Notes: a model not told the origin generated them from the letters alone. A stretch of 64,000 nucleotides of DNA from Pontibacter kalidii (GCF_026278245.1 NZ_CP111079.1:1676501-1740500); one strand, 5' to 3'. Positions 17,565 through 27,132 are shown, counted from the first letter of the stretch. Made by a program: numbers and translations.

Positions 17565-18383
17565 TTGTTCATACTTTATAACGATCAGCTTCTCCGGGAG
17601 TCCGACTGGCACCTGCCCCTTACAGACAGGGCTTTTCAGTATAATGATGGATTCTTTGAGACCGCTATACTTGCAAACGGCCGCATTCGCTTTTGGGACC
17701 AACACCGGCAGCGCATGCGCGAGGCGGCCGGGGCCTTACACCTGAAGCTTCCTGAATACTTTCTTCAGCCTACCTTGGAGGATAAACTGCTGCAGCTGGC
17801 CCGCCAGCAACAGGCCGAAAAGTATGGCCGCTTAAAACTGAAGGTATGGCGCGCAGGTGCCGGGCTGTATACCCCGCAGACCAGCCAGGTAAACTGGCTG
17901 GCAAGTATAGAGCCGGCCACACCTGCCTCTCAGGAGCCGCTACACATCGGCATCTGCCAGAACAGCCACACCGTTTATACTTCCCTCTCGCACGTTAAAG
18001 GGCCAAATGCCCCCTTGTATGTACTGGCCGGGCTGGAGAAACAGGCCCGGCAACAAGACGACATGCTGCTGCTGAACCAGCAAGGTTTGGTGGCCGAACT
18101 CATCTCCTCCAACATCTTTTGGGTAAAGGAAAACACGCTGTATACTTCCGATCTCAGCTCTGGCTGCGTGAACGGCATCCTGCGCCGGAATATTCTGGCC
18201 TGGTGCCATGCCCAGGATATTAAAACGCAGCAGGTTCTGCAAAGCCCTGAGCAGCTGCTACAGGCAGACGCCGTCTTTGCTGCCAACGTTACGGGCATAC
18301 GCGCCATTGCAAGTATAAACGGCACGCAACTGCATCAAAAAGACGCGTTTGTGGAGCAGCTTCGCGCGGGGATGCAGGTATAA
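17565..18383 (+). CDS. pabC: class IV aminotransferase, aminodeoxychorismate lyase-like
   Basis: This PLP enzyme of fold type IV most resembles 4-amino-4-deoxychorismate lyase (PabC) or a branched-chain aminotransferase-like homologue. It shows the N-terminal LPLTDRAFQYNDGFFET, the PLP-Lys strand (GRLKLKVWR, Lys near residue 92), and VAELISSNIFWVKENTLYTS with GCVNGILR for phosphate binding. The frame is open back to an ATG at 17478, but the upstream residues look non-coding, and TTG at 17565 gives a normal N-terminus beginning FILYNDQLL. pabB is at 60473, so both halves of p-aminobenzoate synthesis are in this window, though far apart. PabC versus another aminotransferase is not certain. Confidence 0.8.
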   Translation: MFILYNDQLLRESDWHLPLTDRAFQYNDGFFETAILANGRIRFWDQHRQRMREAAGALHLKLPEYFLQPTLEDKLLQLARQQQAEKYGRLKLKVWRAGAGLYTPQTSQVNWLASIEPATPASQEPLHIGICQNSHTVYTSLSHVKGPNAPLYVLAGLEKQARQQDDMLLLNQQGLVAELISSNIFWVKENTLYTSDLSSGCVNGILRRNILAWCHAQDIKTQQVLQSPEQLLQADAVFAANVTGIRAIASINGTQLHQKDAFVEQLRAGMQV

Positions 18384-18522
18384 ACCTTTTTTCAGCTGCA
18401 CTTCCCTTTTGATCTTCCTGACGCTTCGCTACAGCACGCTTTTGTTTCCTCTACAAGCCCGGGGCTTAAAACATTTTGGTCGATGAACTTGTATTCCCAG
18501 CAACAAAACTCAACATAAAAAT

Positions 18523-19239
18523 ATGGAATCTATAAAAGGAAAGAACGCCCTGGTAACCGGCGCCGGAAAGGGAATTGGCAGGGCCATTGCCCTGGCGCTG
18601 GCAGAAGAAGGCGTGAACGTGGCCCTGATGGCCCGCACCACCAGCCAGCTGGAGGAAGTGGCCGGGGCCGTGACGGCCAAGGGTGTGACAGCAGCCGTGG
18701 TAACGGCCGACGTAACAGACATACACGCCGTGAACAGCGCCGTGGCCCAGGCGCGTGAGCAGCTTGGCCCGATCGATATCCTGATCAACAATGCCGGTGT
18801 GGGGGCCTTTGCCAAATTCCTGGAGATGGAGCCGGAGAAGTGGGAAAGCATCATCAAGGTGAACCTGCTGGGGCCTTACTACGTCACCCGCGCCGTGCTG
18901 CCGGAGATGATCGAGCGCCAGACAGGCGACATCATCAACATTTCTTCTACCGCCGGACAGAAGGGCGCGCCTGTCACCAGTGCCTACAGTGCCTCCAAGT
19001 TTGGTTTGATCGGCATGTCGGAGTCGCTGATGCAGGAGGTGCGCAAGCATAATATCCGTGTCTCCACGCTCACGCCAAGCACTGTCGCCACCGACATGGC
19101 CATCGACCTGAAGCTGACTGACGGCAACCCCGAGCGCGTGATGCAGCCGGAAGATTTTGCCGAGCTGATCGTATCGCAGCTGAAACTGAACCGCCGCGTG
19201 TTCGTGAAAGAGGCGGGTCTGTGGTCCACTAACCCCTAA
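18523..19239 (+). CDS. short-chain dehydrogenase/reductase (FabG-like)
   Basis: This NAD(P)-dependent SDR of 238 residues has the Rossmann motif TGAGKGIG at residues 12-19, NNAG at 89-92, active-site Asn114, Ser141/142 (NISST), Tyr155 and Lys159 (YSASK). It resembles 3-ketoacyl-ACP reductase FabG but lies alone, away from other fatty-acid genes, and is frequently annotated as 3-ketoacyl-ACP reductase by similarity only. The ATG at 18523 gives the usual N-terminus. It is followed by a strong terminator. Cytoplasmic; the substrate is open. Confidence 0.92.
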   Translation: MESIKGKNALVTGAGKGIGRAIALALAEEGVNVALMARTTSQLEEVAGAVTAKGVTAAVVTADVTDIHAVNSAVAQAREQLGPIDILINNAGVGAFAKFLEMEPEKWESIIKVNLLGPYYVTRAVLPEMIERQTGDIINISSTAGQKGAPVTSAYSASKFGLIGMSESLMQEVRKHNIRVSTLTPSTVATDMAIDLKLTDGNPERVMQPEDFAELIVSQLKLNRRVFVKEAGLWSTNP

Positions 19240-19253
19240 ATCAAACCAAGTAT

Positions 19254-19300
19254 AAAAAGCAGCAAAGCACAGGCCTGACGACCTGTGCTTTGCTGCTTTT
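19254..19300 (+). terminator. strong intrinsic terminator after the SDR gene
   Basis: A long stem AAAAGCAGCAAAGCACAGG pairs with CCTGTGCTTTGCTGCTTTT around a short loop. The A-rich and T-rich arms make it usable from both strands, so it probably also ends the UlaG-like gene read from the other side. Confidence 0.88.
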
Positions 19301-19326
19301 AGTGCTGCTTTTAGTAATGTGTATGC

Positions 19327-20091
19327 TTACTTATTCGGGTACCAATCCTTCAGGCGCACCTCAATGCCCTTGTTCTTTGCACCTACCAGCTGCTTGAATT
19401 TCTCTACATCGCTAAAGCCATTCTGGCCGCGGTAATGATACGGGTACACAACCTTCGGCTGAAACTCCAGCACGGCATCTGCAGCCTGGTCCACATCCAT
19501 GGTATAGGGCAGGTTCATACTTACAAAGGCCACATCGATGTTCTCCAGCCGGCGCATCTCGGGGATGCCTTCCGTGTCACCGGAGATGTAGACACGCTTA
19601 TCGCCTATCTGCAGCACATAACCGTTGCCCCGACCTTTCGGGTGGCGCGCATCGGCGGTGTCTGGAAGGTTATACATGGGCAGGGCCATAATGTTAATGC
19701 CTTGTTGTATACTTTGCCCGCCGTTGTCGAGGATTACCAGTTGCTGCTGATACTTCTCCGGCAGAAGCTCGGCCACGGCACGCGGCACCACCATCCTCAC
19801 CTTCTCGGTCTCCAGGGCGGCAAGTGTGGCGGTGTCCAGGTGGTCGGGGTGGATGTCCGTAATCAGGATCAGGTCTGGCTTGGGCAGCCCTTTAAAAAGA
19901 TCCGCCCCGCCATACGGGTCCACGTAAATAGTTTTGGCCTTGTAGGTTAACGCCAACGTGCCATGCGTTATCGGTTGAATCACCAGCGGGCCGCCGCTGG
20001 TCTTAAGCGTGTCTGGCTTTGCCAACTGCTGTGCCTGTACCTGCACGAAGGCAAGTATAAAAGCCAGGGCAAGTATGGATTTCAGTTTCAT
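19327..20091 (-). CDS. secreted MBL-fold metal-dependent hydrolase (UlaG-like)
   Basis: This is a 254-residue metallo-beta-lactamase-fold protein with a Sec signal peptide (about residues 1-20, ending VQVQA), so it is periplasmic. Metal-binding features are GTLALTYKAKTIYVDPYGG, ITDIHPDHLD (the HxxDH element), ISGDTEG, and VVYPYHYRGQ near the C-terminus. These place it with the UlaG/L-ascorbate-6-phosphate lactonase-like group rather than true beta-lactamases. The substrate is unknown; export argues against the sugar-phosphate role of cytosolic UlaG. The start is the ATG at 20091. Confidence 0.88.
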   Translation of the reverse strand: MKLKSILALAFILAFVQVQAQQLAKPDTLKTSGGPLVIQPITHGTLALTYKAKTIYVDPYGGADLFKGLPKPDLILITDIHPDHLDTATLAALETEKVRMVVPRAVAELLPEKYQQQLVILDNGGQSIQQGINIMALPMYNLPDTADARHPKGRGNGYVLQIGDKRVYISGDTEGIPEMRRLENIDVAFVSMNLPYTMDVDQAADAVLEFQPKVVYPYHYRGQNGFSDVEKFKQLVGAKNKGIEVRLKDWYPNK

Positions 20092-20160
20092 GGTGTTAGG
20101 ATTAAGTTGAAAGGATAATAACCGACATACATACGGAAATTATCCTTTCTTGACTGAAAC

Positions 20161-20955
20161 CTACACCGCCACAGGCGCTTTTATTCCCGGGTGCGGATTA
20201 TAGTTCACCAGCTCGAAATCCTCAAACCTAAACCCAAAGATATCCCTCACGTCCGGGTTCAGCTTCATCTGCGGCAACTCCCGGGGTTCGCGGCTTAACT
20301 GCCGTTGTGCCTGCTCCAGGTGGTTGAGGTACAGGTGGGTGTCGCCGCCGGTCCAGATAAACTCACCGGGTTCCAGTTCGGTAACCTGCGCCATCATCAG
20401 CACCAGCAGGGCATACGAGGCAATGTTGAACGGCACCCCCAGGAACACATCGGCGGAGCGTTGGTAGAGCTGGCAGCTCAGCTTGCCCTCGGCCACATAA
20501 AACTGGAAGAAGGCGTGGCAAGGCGGCAGCTTCATGTGCTCGATCTCGGCCACGTTCCAGGCGCTCACAATGATGCGGCGCGAGTCCGGGTTGTGCTTCA
20601 GCTGGTTCACTACCTGCGTGATCTGGTCGATGTGGCGGCCGTCTGGCGTGGGCCAGTTACGCCACTGCGAGCCGTAGACCGGGCCCAGGTCGCCGTTCTC
20701 ATCCGCCCACTCATCCCAGATGCTCACCCCGTTCTCTTTCAGGTACTGAATGTTGGTATCGCCTTTTAAAAACCAGAGCAGCTCATGTATAATAGAGCGC
20801 AGGTGCACTTTTTTAGTGGTGACGAGCGGGAAGCCCTGCTGCAGGTCGAAGCGCATCTGGTAGCCGAACACGCTCAGGGTGCCGGTGCCGGTGCGGTCCT
20901 CCTTCTTTACCCCGGTGTCCAGGATGTGCTGCATCAAGTCTAAATATTGCTTCAT
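20161..20955 (-). CDS. thyA: thymidylate synthase
   Basis: ThyA methylates dUMP to dTMP using methylenetetrahydrofolate. The 264-residue length equals that of the E. coli enzyme. Recognisable are [17 protein letters not shown] (phosphate-binding Arg), [17 protein letters not shown], the catalytic Cys146 in [12 protein letters not shown], and the substrate-binding [20 protein letters not shown]. The frame stays open upstream to 21078, but the ATG at 20955 (MKQYLDLMQ) is the standard N-terminus and the extension is not conserved-looking. No folA is adjacent. The call is certain. Confidence 0.97.
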   Translation of the reverse strand: MKQYLDLMQHILDTGVKKEDRTGTGTLSVFGYQMRFDLQQGFPLVTTKKVHLRSIIHELLWFLKGDTNIQYLKENGVSIWDEWADENGDLGPVYGSQWRNWPTPDGRHIDQITQVVNQLKHNPDSRRIIVSAWNVAEIEHMKLPPCHAFFQFYVAEGKLSCQLYQRSADVFLGVPFNIASYALLVLMMAQVTELEPGEFIWTGGDTHLYLNHLEQAQRQLSREPRELPQMKLNPDVRDIFGFRFEDFELVNYNPHPGIKAPVAV

Positions 20956-21084
20956 GTATGATTCATTTGTTGTGGAGGGATAAAGATAGGAAAATTGTGA
21001 TTTGCCTGAAGGAAGAATTGAGCCAAACTTCCAGGTAGATCTTATGGCCTTCATCTGCCTCGAGTAAAGGATACACAAAGAAGC

Positions 21085-21114
21085 AAAAAGCCTTCTGCCG
21101 CGATGGCAGAAGGC
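21085..21114 (-). terminator. intrinsic terminator after the Cys-rich protein gene
   Basis: GCCTTCTGCC and GGCAGAAGGC form a 10-bp perfect stem with a 5-nt loop. On the minus strand it is followed by a T run. It separates the 85-aa gene from thyA. Confidence 0.85.
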
Positions 21115-21135
21115 TAAGACAGGTGATAGCAGGAA

Positions 21136-21393
21136 CTATTGCGCCTTTTTGTCTTTTGTAGCCGCAGCTTTGGCAGTATCCTTTTTCGCGCAGCAGGACT
21201 TAGTTTCTTTGGCAGAGGCAGCGGTCATGTGGCAGCTTTCAGCTTTAGCGGTTTTCTTCTTGTCTTTCCCGGATGTATTGTCGTTGGCGTTGTGCTCCAT
21301 CTTGCATTTGCCGTCTTTGCAGGCCATGGCAGGTGTGGCAAAGCCGGCTCCTAGAAAGCCGGCCAGTGTTAAGGTTAGCGCTAGTTTTTTCAT
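21136..21393 (-). CDS. small secreted Cys/Lys-rich protein, possible metal binder
   Basis: This 85-residue protein has a clear Sec signal peptide (MKKLALTLTLAGFLGAGFATPAMA, cleavage before Cys25). The mature part is low in complexity, rich in Lys, Ala, Asp and Ser, and carries five cysteines: Cys25, Cys30, Cys54, Cys67 and Cys68 (CKDGKC, SCHM, SCCAK) plus His and Met residues. The pattern suggests binding of a soft metal such as copper or silver, but I recognise no named family. It has its own terminator and is divergent from the RND exporter gene. Periplasmic or secreted location is inferred from the signal. Confidence 0.72.
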   Translation of the reverse strand: MKKLALTLTLAGFLGAGFATPAMACKDGKCKMEHNANDNTSGKDKKKTAKAESCHMTAASAKETKSCCAKKDTAKAAATKDKKAQ

Positions 21394-21506
21394 CTTCTGA
21401 ACTTGTGTTTTTATTTGAACAAAAAGAAAGTTATGCAGTTGTTTCAGACGTAAATGTACCGTTGCTGAGCACTGCTCCCAATGATTAAAATCAGTTTTAT
21501 ACTTCC

Positions 21507-23765
21507 TTGAGCTATAGAAATCTAAGTTACCTGGTGCTATTGTCGGTGGCGGTGCTCTCGGCCATTAGTTTATACTTTGCCTTGCGCCTGCGCTTCGACT
21601 ATAACTTCGACAACTTCTTTCCGAAGGGCGACCCGGACCTGGCTTACTATTTCAGCTACCGTGATAAGTTCGGCAATGACAACGACTACCTGCTCATCGG
21701 TCTCGACAATCAGGGCAAGAGCCTTTTCAATCAAAATTTCCTGACGAAGGTGGATAGCCTGACCAGCTTCCTGCAGCGGCAGCCGCACGTGGAGGCGGTC
21801 CTTTCTCCCACCACAGTGAAAAGCCCAGTGATCGAGCCATTCGGTTATTTTGAGATCCCATACCTGCACCCCTATGAGCCGGAGCGCTACGGGCAGGACT
21901 CGGTTCACATCTATTCGTCCCCGGAGCTGATCGGCACTTTGTTTTCAGAGGATGCCATGGCCGTTTCGCTATTTGTCCGGACCACCGAAAACCTGAGCAA
22001 AGGCGCCAGCGACACGCTGCTGACGGCGCTGAACCAACAGCTGGAGGAGCTGCAACTGCAGGAAGTGCACGTGGCCGGCAAAGCGCTGGCGCAATCGGTG
22101 TTTATAGACAAGATGCAGGTGGAGCTGGCTATTTTTATGTCGGCGGCCATTGTGCTGGTCCTGCTCTTCCTGTGGCTAGCCTTTCGAACGATTTGGGGAG
22201 TGCTGGTGCCCGTGGTTGTGGTGCTGCTGTCGGTACTCTGGGCCATGGGTGTGATGGGGCTCTTCCACAAACCTATCGACCTGATGACCGTGCTGCTGCC
22301 CACCATTATGTTCGTGGTGGGCATGTCGGATGTGGTGCACATCCTCTCGCGCTACCTAACGGAGACAGGCAACGGCACGCCCAAGCTTCAGGCCCTGAAA
22401 CTGACGGTAAAGGAAGTGGGGATGGCTACCTTCCTCACCTCCTTTACCACCGCTGTGGGCTTTCTCACGCTGCTTACAACGGCCATTGTACCCATCCGCA
22501 ACTTCGGGCTATACACGGCCATCTCCATCGGCCTGGCCTACCTGCTGGCCTTTTCGGTGTTGCCGGCCCTGCTTTTCCTCTTGAAGCCGCCCAACCCGTC
22601 GCGGGCCAGAAAAATAAGTTACTCGTGGCCGACCCTGATGCGGCGCATTCTCCGTTTCGTGCTGCAGCACCCCAAAGCCATACTTGCCTCCAGTGCTACC
22701 GTTATACTTCTGAGCCTAGTGGGCATCAGCCAAATAAAAGTAGACAGCACCATGCTGGAGGATCTCGGCGACGATGACCCAGTGATCCGGGACTTTATGT
22801 ACTTTGATGAGAAGTTCTCCGGCGTGCGCCCCTTCGAGTTGCACCTGATCGCCGGCGAGGGCCGAACCATGTTTGATGCGCAGGTGCTGCAGGAGGTGGA
22901 GGAATTGGAACGCTACCTGACGCATACGTACGGCCTCAACTTTATCACCTCTCCTGCCACCATCGTGAAAACCCTGCACCGCGCGCAGAATGGCGGGCTG
23001 CAGGAGTTTTATACGTTGCCGGAAAGCAGAAAAGAGTTACAAAGTATAAAAAGTCGCCTGCAGGCATTCCGCCACCGCAGTGAGCTCCGCCACGTGGTTA
23101 CACCGAATGGCAAAGAAGGCCGCTTGAGTGGCAACATGCAGGACATCGGTAGCGCCAGTGCCACCCTGCGCAACGATTCCCTGCAGGCGTTCATCCAGCA
23201 AAACATAGACCCAAGCGTGTTGCAGACCCGCCTCACCGGCAGCGCCCCGCTCATGGACAAGAACAATGAGTACGTAACGGCCAACATGTTGCGGGGGCTG
23301 CTCATCGCTTTCGGAGTGATCGCAGTGATTGTGGGGCTGATCTTCCGTTCTTTCAGGATGATCATCATCTCGCTGATCCCAAACCTCATTCCTTTGCTGA
23401 TGATTGGAGGTATGATGGGCTTTATGGGCGTGAAGCTGACGGTGACGGTGTCCATTATCTTCACCATCGCCTTCGGTATTGCCGTGGACGATACCATCCA
23501 CTTCCTCAGTAAGCTAAAGCTGGAGCTACTGGCAGGCAAATCGTTGCCCTATGCTGTCAAAGGCACTTTTATTTCAACGGGAAAGGCCATCATCATCACG
23601 TCCTGCATCCTGGTGGGCGGCTTTCTGACGCTGGTGCTCTCCACCTTCGATGCGACCTTTTACGTGGGCCTGTTCGTGAGCCTGACGCTGGTGTTTGCCG
23701 TCGTGGCCGACCTGCTGCTGTTGCCTGTGCTGGTGCTCTGTTTCTACCGCCTCCCTAAAAAATAA
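21507..23765 (+). CDS. RND/MMPL-superfamily exporter
   Basis: This is a 752-residue inner-membrane protein of the MMPL-like RND family, probably with 12 transmembrane helices in two six-helix halves. Each half starts with one helix, a large periplasmic loop (about 32-205 and about 400-590), then a five-helix bundle. The motif GMSDVVHILSRY in the first half and GIAVDDTIHFLSKLK in the second contain the intramembrane acidic residues of proton-driven transport. Likely cargo is lipid-like or hydrophobic, but unknown. No membrane-fusion or TolC partner is adjacent. The start is a TTG at 21507; the residues SYRNLSYLVLL directly enter the first helix. Confidence 0.88.
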   Translation: MSYRNLSYLVLLSVAVLSAISLYFALRLRFDYNFDNFFPKGDPDLAYYFSYRDKFGNDNDYLLIGLDNQGKSLFNQNFLTKVDSLTSFLQRQPHVEAVLSPTTVKSPVIEPFGYFEIPYLHPYEPERYGQDSVHIYSSPELIGTLFSEDAMAVSLFVRTTENLSKGASDTLLTALNQQLEELQLQEVHVAGKALAQSVFIDKMQVELAIFMSAAIVLVLLFLWLAFRTIWGVLVPVVVVLLSVLWAMGVMGLFHKPIDLMTVLLPTIMFVVGMSDVVHILSRYLTETGNGTPKLQALKLTVKEVGMATFLTSFTTAVGFLTLLTTAIVPIRNFGLYTAISIGLAYLLAFSVLPALLFLLKPPNPSRARKISYSWPTLMRRILRFVLQHPKAILASSATVILLSLVGISQIKVDSTMLEDLGDDDPVIRDFMYFDEKFSGVRPFELHLIAGEGRTMFDAQVLQEVEELERYLTHTYGLNFITSPATIVKTLHRAQNGGLQEFYTLPESRKELQSIKSRLQAFRHRSELRHVVTPNGKEGRLSGNMQDIGSASATLRNDSLQAFIQQNIDPSVLQTRLTGSAPLMDKNNEYVTANMLRGLLIAFGVIAVIVGLIFRSFRMIIISLIPNLIPLLMIGGMMGFMGVKLTVTVSIIFTIAFGIAVDDTIHFLSKLKLELLAGKSLPYAVKGTFISTGKAIIITSCILVGGFLTLVLSTFDATFYVGLFVSLTLVFAVVADLLLLPVLVLCFYRLPKK

Positions 23766-23827
23766 ATTAGGCCCGATCCAATAAGGATGACCATATTTGC
23801 GTGTAAATTGTGGGTTAAGTATAGAGA

Positions 23828-24415
23828 GTGATGATGAAAAAGCTATTTACGTTGGTGGTGTTGAGTTTGTGGTTTATGGGGGCACAGGCGCAGGAGACGC
23901 CGGTGCCGGCAGAAGACAAACTGTCGCGGTTGATGAGTGAGCGGGAGCAGCTGATCCTGGAGTATCAGTATTACAAGCAGCAAAACAGCAGCTTCTGGGG
24001 TACGCAATCCAAGAAAGACCTGCTCAACATCGTAGAGACACTGAAGAAGATCATTAACCTGGATTCGGAGCTGGTGGCGGCTGTGAAAGAGAACAGCCTG
24101 CGGCAGTACGCGCAGAACACCGTGCAAAGCAAGCGGGAGGGCAAGCTCAGCCTGGAGGACCAGCGCAACTTCGAGAAGCAGATCAGCAGCCTGAAGAGCG
24201 AGGTGAAAACGCTGGAGAGCACCCTGCGTAAAAAGGACCGCGAAATGGCAGAGCTGCAGACGCAGGTAAAGGCCAGTTACGATCTAAAGTATGGCAAAGA
24301 CAAGGTGATAGCTGTGTTGGCAGTGGGCGCTTTTATACTGCTGCTCTACGCCGTTATCCTGCAGGTGCGCCTGAACAAGGCCAACGCCAAATCGCGTAAG
24401 AAAAAGAAAGTATAG
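23828..24415 (+). CDS. exported coiled-coil protein with C-terminal membrane anchor
   Basis: This 195-residue protein has a Sec signal peptide (about 1-21, MGAQAQ cleavage). A long charged helical region (about 30-155) has heptad character, for example NFEKQISSLKSEVKTLESTLRKKDREMAELQTQV. A single transmembrane helix follows at about 163-183 (VIAVLAVGAFILLLYAVIL), then a basic tail. The topology suggests a periplasmic coiled coil tethered to the inner membrane. I recognise no family. Met2 or Met3 could equally be the start. It has its own terminator downstream, which ends just before the helicase gene. Confidence 0.75.
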   Translation: MMMKKLFTLVVLSLWFMGAQAQETPVPAEDKLSRLMSEREQLILEYQYYKQQNSSFWGTQSKKDLLNIVETLKKIINLDSELVAAVKENSLRQYAQNTVQSKREGKLSLEDQRNFEKQISSLKSEVKTLESTLRKKDREMAELQTQVKASYDLKYGKDKVIAVLAVGAFILLLYAVILQVRLNKANAKSRKKKKV

Positions 24416-24531
24416 ATGTATACTTTGCCGGGGCAGGCATGAATCATAAAGGCACTGTGTTTGTTATACTTTCTGCTGCAGATACAAAGCTAGATCCGCG
24501 GAATTTATCCGCACAACATAAACTAAAGTAT

Positions 24532-24565
24532 AAAGGCTGGGGCAAAACGCCCAGCCTTTCTTTTT
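24532..24565 (+). terminator. intrinsic terminator abutting the next start codon
   Basis: AAAGGCTGGG and CCCAGCCTTT form a 10-bp stem followed by CTTTTT. The T run ends 7-8 bp before the ATG of the SMUBP2-like helicase at 24573, leaving almost no room for a separate promoter. Confidence 0.8.
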
Positions 24566-24572
24566 GATATAC

Positions 24573-26516
24573 ATGAGCGACATATTATTAGAGCTGAAGC
24601 AGGTACAGGACCTGCTTAAAATAGAACAGGAAGAAGACCGCCAGCAGTATAAGATCAAGAGCCTGAAAAGCACGATTGCCGAGCGCAAGGCCATGGGCTT
24701 CTGCTGGTACCCGGTCACCATTTCCAAGGAGGAAATAGGCTTCGGCAACAAGGTGGTGGTGGAGTTGGAGCGCACCAAGGACCGCGACCAGCTGCACCTG
24801 TTCCAGGTGGGCAAGACAGCGGCCCTTTTCAGCAACAACGGCGAGCGGCAGAACATAAACGGTGTGATTGTGGGCCTGAAGCGCAACAAGGTGTTGCTGG
24901 CCACCAACAAGGAAGACCTGCCCGACTGGATAGACGATGGTCGCCTGGGTATTGACCTCACCTTTGATGAGATGAGCTACCGCGAGATGGAGATTGCCAT
25001 GAAGAAGGTGATTGAGGCGTATAAGACCCGCCTGGCGGAGCTGCGCGATATCCTGCTAGGCGATATGCCCGCCCACTTCACTGATGCCACCATGGAGGAG
25101 ATCCCGTCGCTGAACCCCTCGCAGAACGAGGCGGTGCGCAGGATTGTGCAGGCAAAGGATGTGGCTATTATTCACGGACCTCCGGGCACGGGCAAAACCA
25201 CCACGCTGGTACAGGCCATCCTTACCACCCTGCAAACCCAGAAGCGCCTGCTCGTAACGGCCCCCTCTAATACCGCTGTAGATTTACTAACGGAAAAACT
25301 GGCGAACGAAGGGGTGAACGTGATCCGCATCGGCAACCCGTCGCGCGTATCGGATGTGCTGCTGGAGCATACGCTGGACGCGCAGGTAATGGCGCACCGT
25401 TCCTATAAAACACTGAAGGACTACCGCAAAACGGCCGAAGAATATAAGCGAATGGCCTTCCAGTTCAAGCGTAAGTTCGGGCATGAGGAGCGGGCGCAGC
25501 GGCAACTGTATAAAATGGAAAGCAAGCGCCTGCTCGACGAAGCCGACCGTGTAGAGGAGTATATCACCGAGGACCTGCTCAACAACGTACAGGTCATCAC
25601 CTGCACACTGGTAGGCGCGGCCAACAAAGCCATCCGCCACCTGGAGTATGACACCGTGTTTATAGATGAAGCGGCACAGGCGCTGGAGCCGGCCTGCTGG
25701 ATCCCGATTTCCCGGGCCAAGCGCGTGGTGCTGGCTGGCGACCACTGCCAGCTGCCCCCCACGGTAAAATCGTTCCTGGCGGAGCAGAAAGGCTTGGGGA
25801 AGACGCTGTTTGAGAAATGCATTGAGCGGCAGCAGGATGTCTCCACGATGCTCAAGACGCAGTACCGCATGCACCACCACATTATGGAGTTCTCTAACCA
25901 GCAGTTTTACAAAGGGGAGCTGATGGCGCACGAGAGCGTGCACAGCAGCGACCTGCATGAGTATAACCCACACTTTGCCCCGGGCCTGGCCGTGGAGTTT
26001 GTCGATACGGCCGGATGTGGCTACAACGAGGTGGAAACGCCGGAAAGCAGCAGCTCGGCCAACCCCGACGAGGCAAATCTGCTGCTCAACCACCTGGCAC
26101 ACCTGCTGAAAGACTACAGCCACGCCGACGAGGAAGTAGAGCATTTGCGAATAGGCGTTATTGCCCCCTACCGTGCCCAGATCAACTATTTGGAGGACCG
26201 CGTGGAGCACATGCCCAAGCTGCATGAGCTGCGGCAGCTGCGCCACCTGTCAGTAGGTACCGTGGACAGCTTTCAAGGGCAGGAGCGCGACATCATCTAC
26301 ATCAGCATGACGCGCAGCAACGAGCAGGGAGAGATCGGCTTTCTGGCAGACATGCGCCGTATGAACGTGGGGATGACGCGTGCGAAGAAAAAGCTGGTGA
26401 TCGTGGGCGATAGCGCCACCCTTAGCCAACACCCTTTCTACGCTTCGTTCCTGACTTACGTAGAAAGTATAAACGCCTACCGAAGCGCCTGGGAGCTGCA
26501 GGAGCTAATGGCGTAA
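24573..26516 (+). CDS. SMUBP2/IGHMBP2-like superfamily 1 DNA/RNA helicase
   Basis: This is a 647-residue Upf1-like superfamily 1B helicase. Motifs in order are the Q-like NPSQNEAVRRI near 185, Walker A HGPPGTGKTTT at about 201-211, VTAPSNTAVDLL (Ia), Walker B DTVFIDEAAQALEP near 360, GDHCQLPPTV (III), LKTQYRMHHHI (IV), GVIAPYRAQINYL (V), VGTVDSFQGQERDIIYIS and NVGMTRAKKKLVIVGD (VI). The N-terminal ~150 residues correspond to the stalk/1B region. The role in bacteria is not settled; related proteins unwind RNA or DNA 5' to 3'. The ATG at 24573 is preferred to a TTG three codons upstream that overlaps the terminator T run. Confidence 0.92.
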   Translation: MSDILLELKQVQDLLKIEQEEDRQQYKIKSLKSTIAERKAMGFCWYPVTISKEEIGFGNKVVVELERTKDRDQLHLFQVGKTAALFSNNGERQNINGVIVGLKRNKVLLATNKEDLPDWIDDGRLGIDLTFDEMSYREMEIAMKKVIEAYKTRLAELRDILLGDMPAHFTDATMEEIPSLNPSQNEAVRRIVQAKDVAIIHGPPGTGKTTTLVQAILTTLQTQKRLLVTAPSNTAVDLLTEKLANEGVNVIRIGNPSRVSDVLLEHTLDAQVMAHRSYKTLKDYRKTAEEYKRMAFQFKRKFGHEERAQRQLYKMESKRLLDEADRVEEYITEDLLNNVQVITCTLVGAANKAIRHLEYDTVFIDEAAQALEPACWIPISRAKRVVLAGDHCQLPPTVKSFLAEQKGLGKTLFEKCIERQQDVSTMLKTQYRMHHHIMEFSNQQFYKGELMAHESVHSSDLHEYNPHFAPGLAVEFVDTAGCGYNEVETPESSSSANPDEANLLLNHLAHLLKDYSHADEEVEHLRIGVIAPYRAQINYLEDRVEHMPKLHELRQLRHLSVGTVDSFQGQERDIIYISMTRSNEQGEIGFLADMRRMNVGMTRAKKKLVIVGDSATLSQHPFYASFLTYVESINAYRSAWELQELMA

Positions 26517-26596
26517 AACCTGTAAACATTGGACAAAGTTTAGAGGTATGGATATAAATCCGTAACTTTCTAATCTCGAACATTAAAAAATAAGAC

Positions 26597-27109
26597 ATGA
26601 AGATTGAGAAAAACAAAGTAGTCTCGCTTACCTATGAACTGCGCATCATGGACGAGCAAGGCGAACCAAGCCTGATAGAAACAGCCGATAAAGAGCAGCC
26701 GATGGTATTCATCTACGGCATGAGCGGTCTTCCGGAGCAGTTCGAGGAGCAGCTCGATGGCTTGTCGGTTGGCGATACTTTTGACTTTAAACTGGATGCC
26801 GAGGAAGGTTATGGCGGCCAAGACGAGAACGCAATTGTTGACCTGCCTAAAAACGCCTTCGAAGTAGAGGGCGCTGTGCCGGAAGATATGCTGGAGATCG
26901 GCAACTACATCCCGATGACCGACAGCGAAGGCAACCAACTGCAGGGCCGCGTGGTGGAAGTAACGGATGATACGGTAAAAATGGACTTTAACCACCCGCT
27001 GGCGGGCAAGGAGCTATACTTTAAAGGCAAAGTGGAAAGCATCCGCGAAGCCACGGCTGACGAGCTTGCGCACGGCCACGTGCACGGCGAAGGCGGTGTG
27101 CATCATTAA
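26597..27109 (+). CDS. FKBP-type peptidyl-prolyl isomerase (SlyD-like)
   Basis: This prolyl isomerase/chaperone of 170 residues has SlyD architecture: a split FKBP domain (residues ~1-70 and ~125-155) with an inserted IF chaperone flap (~75-120). Visible features are VVSLTYELRIMDEQGE, FIYGMSGLPEQFEEQLDGLSVGD, AEEGYGGQDE, and NHPLAGKELYFKGKVESIREA. The tail AHGHVHGEGGVHH is His-rich and probably binds nickel or another metal, as in SlyD. Cytoplasmic. The ATG at 26597 follows an AT-rich promoter region, and a strong terminator ends the gene. Confidence 0.93.
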   Translation: MKIEKNKVVSLTYELRIMDEQGEPSLIETADKEQPMVFIYGMSGLPEQFEEQLDGLSVGDTFDFKLDAEEGYGGQDENAIVDLPKNAFEVEGAVPEDMLEIGNYIPMTDSEGNQLQGRVVEVTDDTVKMDFNHPLAGKELYFKGKVESIREATADELAHGHVHGEGGVHH

Positions 27110-27132
27110 GAAGTATACACTTTAGAGTTTAG

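Noticed and set aside
20956..21078. N-terminal extension of ThyA
   Set aside because: The ATG at 20955 gives the standard 264-residue enzyme; the upstream residues do not resemble a conserved part.
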